Source: Lachnospiraceae bacterium
GTDB lineage: Bacteria > Bacillota > Clostridia > Lachnospirales > Lachnospiraceae
Assembly: GCA_009774245.1 (NCBI GenBank)
Contig: VSNM01000017.1
Location: forward strand, 18,106-82,105
Length of the DNA stretch: 64,000 nt
Direction of reading: 5' to 3'
Of this stretch, positions 61,213 to 64,000 are shown piece after piece. How positions within the stretch are numbered: position 1 is the stretch's first letter; every line of letters begins with the position of its first letter. Position numbers and translations under genes: made by a program. The notes beneath the pieces were generated by a model that saw nothing but the letters and a program-made list of their open reading frames with translations, was not told where the DNA came from and searched no databases.

Positions 61213-63352
61213 TTACTCATATTCCGGCTTGAAATACACCATGCCGGTCGTCCGCTGCGCCGTCATATAAGGAAACTCCACCCCATACGCAGTGCTTTCC
61301 TTTGGAACATAGCAGAACGCTTCTTTGCTGATTATGTCTCCCGGTTCAATCCGATCCTGCTCCAAAAGGGACAGATCACAGACGCTGCGCTCGATTCCCT
61401 GAATCGCAAACCGTCCGCTCTCCAGTGTGGAGTACAGCCGCAGCGGATAGTCAACTGCCATCGGCGGTATCCTGTCCTTTCCGTCCAGTGTGGTTTCCTC
61501 CGCGACCAGAATCTCATACTGCAGCAAAACACACTGCATATTTTCCATGTCCATCATACCAAACGGCTCCTGAATCCCCCTCGCTTCGGCATAATGATCC
61601 AAATGTGTCCGAATCTCGTCCATATCCCTGATCACCTGTGTGAAACGGACATAGGCAGTCACCGCATTTCCCTGTTCGGTGAAAATATTGATCTTCGCCC
61701 ATTCATTTAATGGAAGCGGCATGTCCCGTTCCGTGACGACATTGTAATACTCGATCCCGTTCTCCTGTGTCCTCTGCATAATACCTGCAAAATTATATGG
61801 CTCTGGAATAAGATCTTCATTTTCTGCCTCCTGGGACAGATCGTCCCCCACCGCCTGGGTTGGCTGTTGTTCCGTTGTCTCATGCTCACTTTCATATCCA
61901 ATTGAAGAATAATAATCCGAGGCATCGCTTCCGCCTGCCTGATTCCCGTTCGATGGACTCCCGACCGTGCAGCCAGTGACAGCCAGCAGCAGAGTGCATG
62001 CCAGCACGGCTGTCCTCGTGCGCTGTCGTCCCTCCGCCGCGATCAATATGATACGCTTTTTGAGTTCCCTGCTGCCTCCGTTGATTCCGGACGCACCTGT
62101 AAACATTCTCATGGTAAATCGAACCATATTGTCACCTCCTCCTGTTCCAAACAAAATTAATGTCTCCCCGTAAGCCCTGCGCTCCTTTGCGTCATAATCT
62201 CTGGTCACGCTCTCATCACAGGCAAACTCACTGTCCCGCCCGGACAGCACCGCCGCCAGCCAGACGAGCGGGTGATACCAGTACAGGCTGACACAGGCAG
62301 CGCAGCACCGCCCATATATGATCCCCATGTCTGTAATGTGTATATTCGTGCAGCAGCACATATTTTTGCATTTGCGCCTTTATTTGCTGAATGTCTGCCT
62401 GTTGTCCTTTAATACGAACATTTGTATGCATATCTGTTTGGGTGTCCGCCTGTGCATTTATTTGAATGTTTGTCTGAGCGTCTATCTGTGCATTTATTTG
62501 AGCATTTGTCTGTGCGTCTGTTTGAACATTCTTCTGTGCGTTTGTCCATACATCTATTTGAACATCCTTCTGTGTGTCTATTTGAGCGTCTGTCTGCTCT
62601 TTAGGAAGGTAAATTGCCGGGCACACAACCCCGAAAAGGCATGGTGTACTGAGTTCCTTCGTCTGATATACCGGAATACAGCCCCTTCCGCCAAGCCTTT
62701 TAAACCGATCTCCCGTTTCCAGCGGCTCCCTGCTTTTTTGCAGTCTTTTCATAAAATGCATGCCGCTTGCCGCAAATACAGTCAGACAGATTACACAGCC
62801 CGAAAACCAGAGCCTTATAAGCCAGACCTTATTAATCAATAGCGTTTCCTTCCAATTTCGGCTCTTCTTTTGGCCCTTCGAAGCTGCATTGTTCTGCACT
62901 GCACCTGATCCCGCTGCATCTGTCCCCGCCGTGTCTGCCATCCTTACATCTGATATTATGCCCAGTTCAGAAGATTTCTGGTTCGTGAAATCTCCTGAAA
63001 CCCGCTCCTGCCCCGTCGCCCTTATACCATTATCACCATCATCACTATTATCACCACCATCAAAATCCGCCCGCAGCGCATCGCGTTCTTGTATGTTCCC
63101 ATCATACCTGTCCCCTGCTGTCTGTTCCTGCGTGTTCCCATCATACCTGTCCCCTGTCGCCTGATAAACCATATTTAAGACCTGAAACGGATTGGAAAAC
63201 TTCCCAAAAGGTGCCAGCAGATAGATTCCAGCGACCAGCCACATTGCATAGCATACCCGCTTGGATATCCTGGAATAAAATACTGCGCGAATCAGCAGAA
63301 ACAGCGCCAGAAAAATAGTTACCGAGACAATATGTTCCAGATATTCAGCCAT
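61213..63352 (-). pseudogene. BlaR1-type M56 antirepressor peptidase, repeat-expanded and frameshifted
   Basis: The N-terminal part (63352 to 62228) has TM helices, then H-E-Y-T-H (residues 335-339), the M56 zinc site. Just after H-I-W-A-V-L-R-C the frame breaks at 62291-62296; the true continuation, S-L-Y-W-Y-H-P-L-V-W and F-A-C-D-E-S-V, lies in another frame that runs to 61213. Adding one TG to the short TG tract restores the reading. The C-terminal part has a TM segment (L-L-L-A-V-T-G-C) and an outside domain of about 240 residues. A 78-residue Gln/Asn/Asp-rich repeat sits just before the zinc site. BlaR1 relatives sense an inducer outside and trigger cleavage of BlaI. Confidence 0.8.
62363..62596 (-). 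repeat. Degenerate coding repeat rich in Q-x-(N/D/T)-(A/I/V)
   Basis: Residues about 253-330 of the M56 protein are units such as T-D-A-Q-I-D and T-N-A-Q-I-N, encoded by short degenerate tandem DNA repeats. Relatives have only a few residues between the I-Y-L-P strand and the zinc helix, so this is an expansion. Confidence 0.85.
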
Positions 63353-63356
63353 ATAT

Positions 63357-63737
63357 TCAGTCCTCCCTGCCCTCTAGTCCTTCCAGAATATCGTACAATT
63401 CCCGAATCTCCTCCTTCGTAAAATTCCTCTGCTTCACCAGGGTGCTCATCATCATGCCGACAGAACCCTTGTACACGCGCGACAGCAGACTCTCTGTCTC
63501 TGCAAGCGCAGCCTCCTCGCGCCTGATCTTTGGATAGTACTGTCTGGCTTTCCCGCCATCCTCATAATCAATGATGCCTTTGTCTACCATTCTGCCAAGC
63601 AGCGTGTTGACCGTACTCTTGCTCCACCCTGGATCGACCTCCAGTGCGTGAAACAACTGCATGATTGTCCTCGGCTGCTGCTCCCACAGCTTTTCCATGA
63701 TAATCCACTCGCTCTGTCCCAGTATTGTATTTCCCAT
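63357..63737 (-). CDS. blaI: BlaI/MecI/CopY-family repressor
   Basis: The 126 aa winged-helix repressor has the family start L-G-Q-S-E-W-I-I-M-E-x-L-W, T-V-N-T-L-L-G-R-M-V-D-K-G and Y-P-x-I-R-R-E-E-A, with a C-terminal dimerisation and cleavage region. It should repress this operon until cleaved via the M56 partner, whose start is 4 bases after this stop. GGGAGG precedes the ATG. Two repeated operator-like boxes lie upstream. Confidence 0.92.
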   Translation of the reverse strand: MGNTILGQSEWIIMEKLWEQQPRTIMQLFHALEVDPGWSKSTVNTLLGRMVDKGIIDYEDGGKARQYYPKIRREEAALAETESLLSRVYKGSVGMMMSTLVKQRNFTKEEIRELYDILEGLEGRED

Positions 63738-63846
63738 TTTAACCTCCCTATACCATCGCTACACATACCAATCAGCCGCCGCTTTCGAGCCCATGTATTT
63801 CTACCTCAGTTTTATCGTATGATGGCATCTTTTGCAATTGAACATT

Positions 63847-63908
63847 ATTTTGTATTACATGTGTCAACTATATTTTTATCATATCATTTTGTATTACATA
63901 TGTCAACT
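63847..63908. promoter_or_regulatory. Paired operator-like repeats upstream of blaI
   Basis: Two 23-bp copies (63847-63869 and 63886-63908) differ at one base and are 39 bp apart. Each contains a TACATxTGTC core, close to the TACA-TGTA type box bound by BlaI proteins. The upstream one overlaps the promoter. Confidence 0.72.
63878..63906 (-). promoter_or_regulatory. Promoter of the blaI-M56 operon
   Basis: On the minus strand TTGACA (63901-63906) and TATGAT (63878-63883) are 17 bases apart. The region 63738-64000 holds no other visible gene. Confidence 0.75.
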
Positions 63909-64000
63909 GTTTTATTTTTACATCAGCACTGACGATTAAATTACGGGGTTGTCAGTTCAAATTGCATATATCTTTCAATATTTTGCAGCTTCTGATGATG

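Noticed and set aside
62363..62596. Short repeated units that might be a CRISPR array
   Set aside because: The units are degenerate, contiguous, without unique spacers, and lie in frame inside the M56 gene.

Overview
The window looks like chromosomal DNA of a motile, anaerobic Lachnospiraceae-type Clostridium relative (Firmicutes). The evidence is moderate GC, strong AGGAGG ribosome-binding sites and sigma-A promoters of the TTGACA/TATAAT type. The gene families also fit: a TatD-linked radical SAM protein, MoxR plus a DUF2201 metallopeptidase-like protein, Csp-like subtilase, BlaI/M56, PocR-domain kinase, HD-GYP and EAL proteins, and cytoplasmic plant-glycan hydrolases. No rRNA, tRNA, CRISPR array or prophage structural gene was found.

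Region by region. 0-22.6 kb is almost entirely minus-strand: a cut serine hydrolase, a CmpB-family membrane protein with thiamine pyrophosphokinase, a sugar-binding lipoprotein paired with a chemoreceptor, a PaaK-like ligase with a damaged core motif, MalQ, GH31 and GH74 glycosidases, an M14 gamma-D-glutamyl endopeptidase, MetF, a solute-sensing GGDEF-EAL protein, a fused siroheme synthase, an acyltransferase-like membrane protein and an AT-rich ABC exporter. 22.7-29.4 kb holds a palindromic repeat, a solitary tyrosine integrase, a TarJ/TarI-like pair, an ATPase/PD-(D/E)XK protein and a GH53 galactanase. 29.4-37.5 kb holds a Na/Pi transporter, a DUF815 ATPase, a Fic protein lacking the catalytic His, TcdA, and a TtcA-LarE fusion. 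37.6-43.1 kb is a plus-strand island: MoxR, a DUF2201 protein that seems to have lost most of its VWA domain, then a separately promoted module of DUF262/DUF1524 nuclease, HipA-like kinase and a small partner protein. 43-52.4 kb has a ferritin-like protein, a pyridoxamine kinase/ECF-S/radical SAM operon, a second ATPase/PD-(D/E)XK paralogue, a Nudix hydrolase, and a response regulator with a PocR hybrid kinase. 52.4-64 kb has an SGNH esterase, HD-GYP, subtilase, chemoreceptor, a PadR/DUF2812 pair with a large palindromic operator, an AraC regulator, and a BlaI/M56 pair whose M56 gene carries a repeat expansion and a 2-bp frameshift.

The clearest apparently undescribed signals are two families of short non-autonomous structured elements. 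Family 1 (33563-33699 and 35580-35712) has inverted ends, two internal hairpins with compensatory base changes, and perfect 8-bp target duplications. Each copy sits in the last codons of a gene and supplies its stop codon. Family 2 (22726-22905 and 43929-44085) is a near full-length palindrome with 3-bp target duplications (TAA and TTA). The best candidate gene system is the DUF262/DUF1524 - HipA-like kinase - small partner module at 40.1-43.1 kb.
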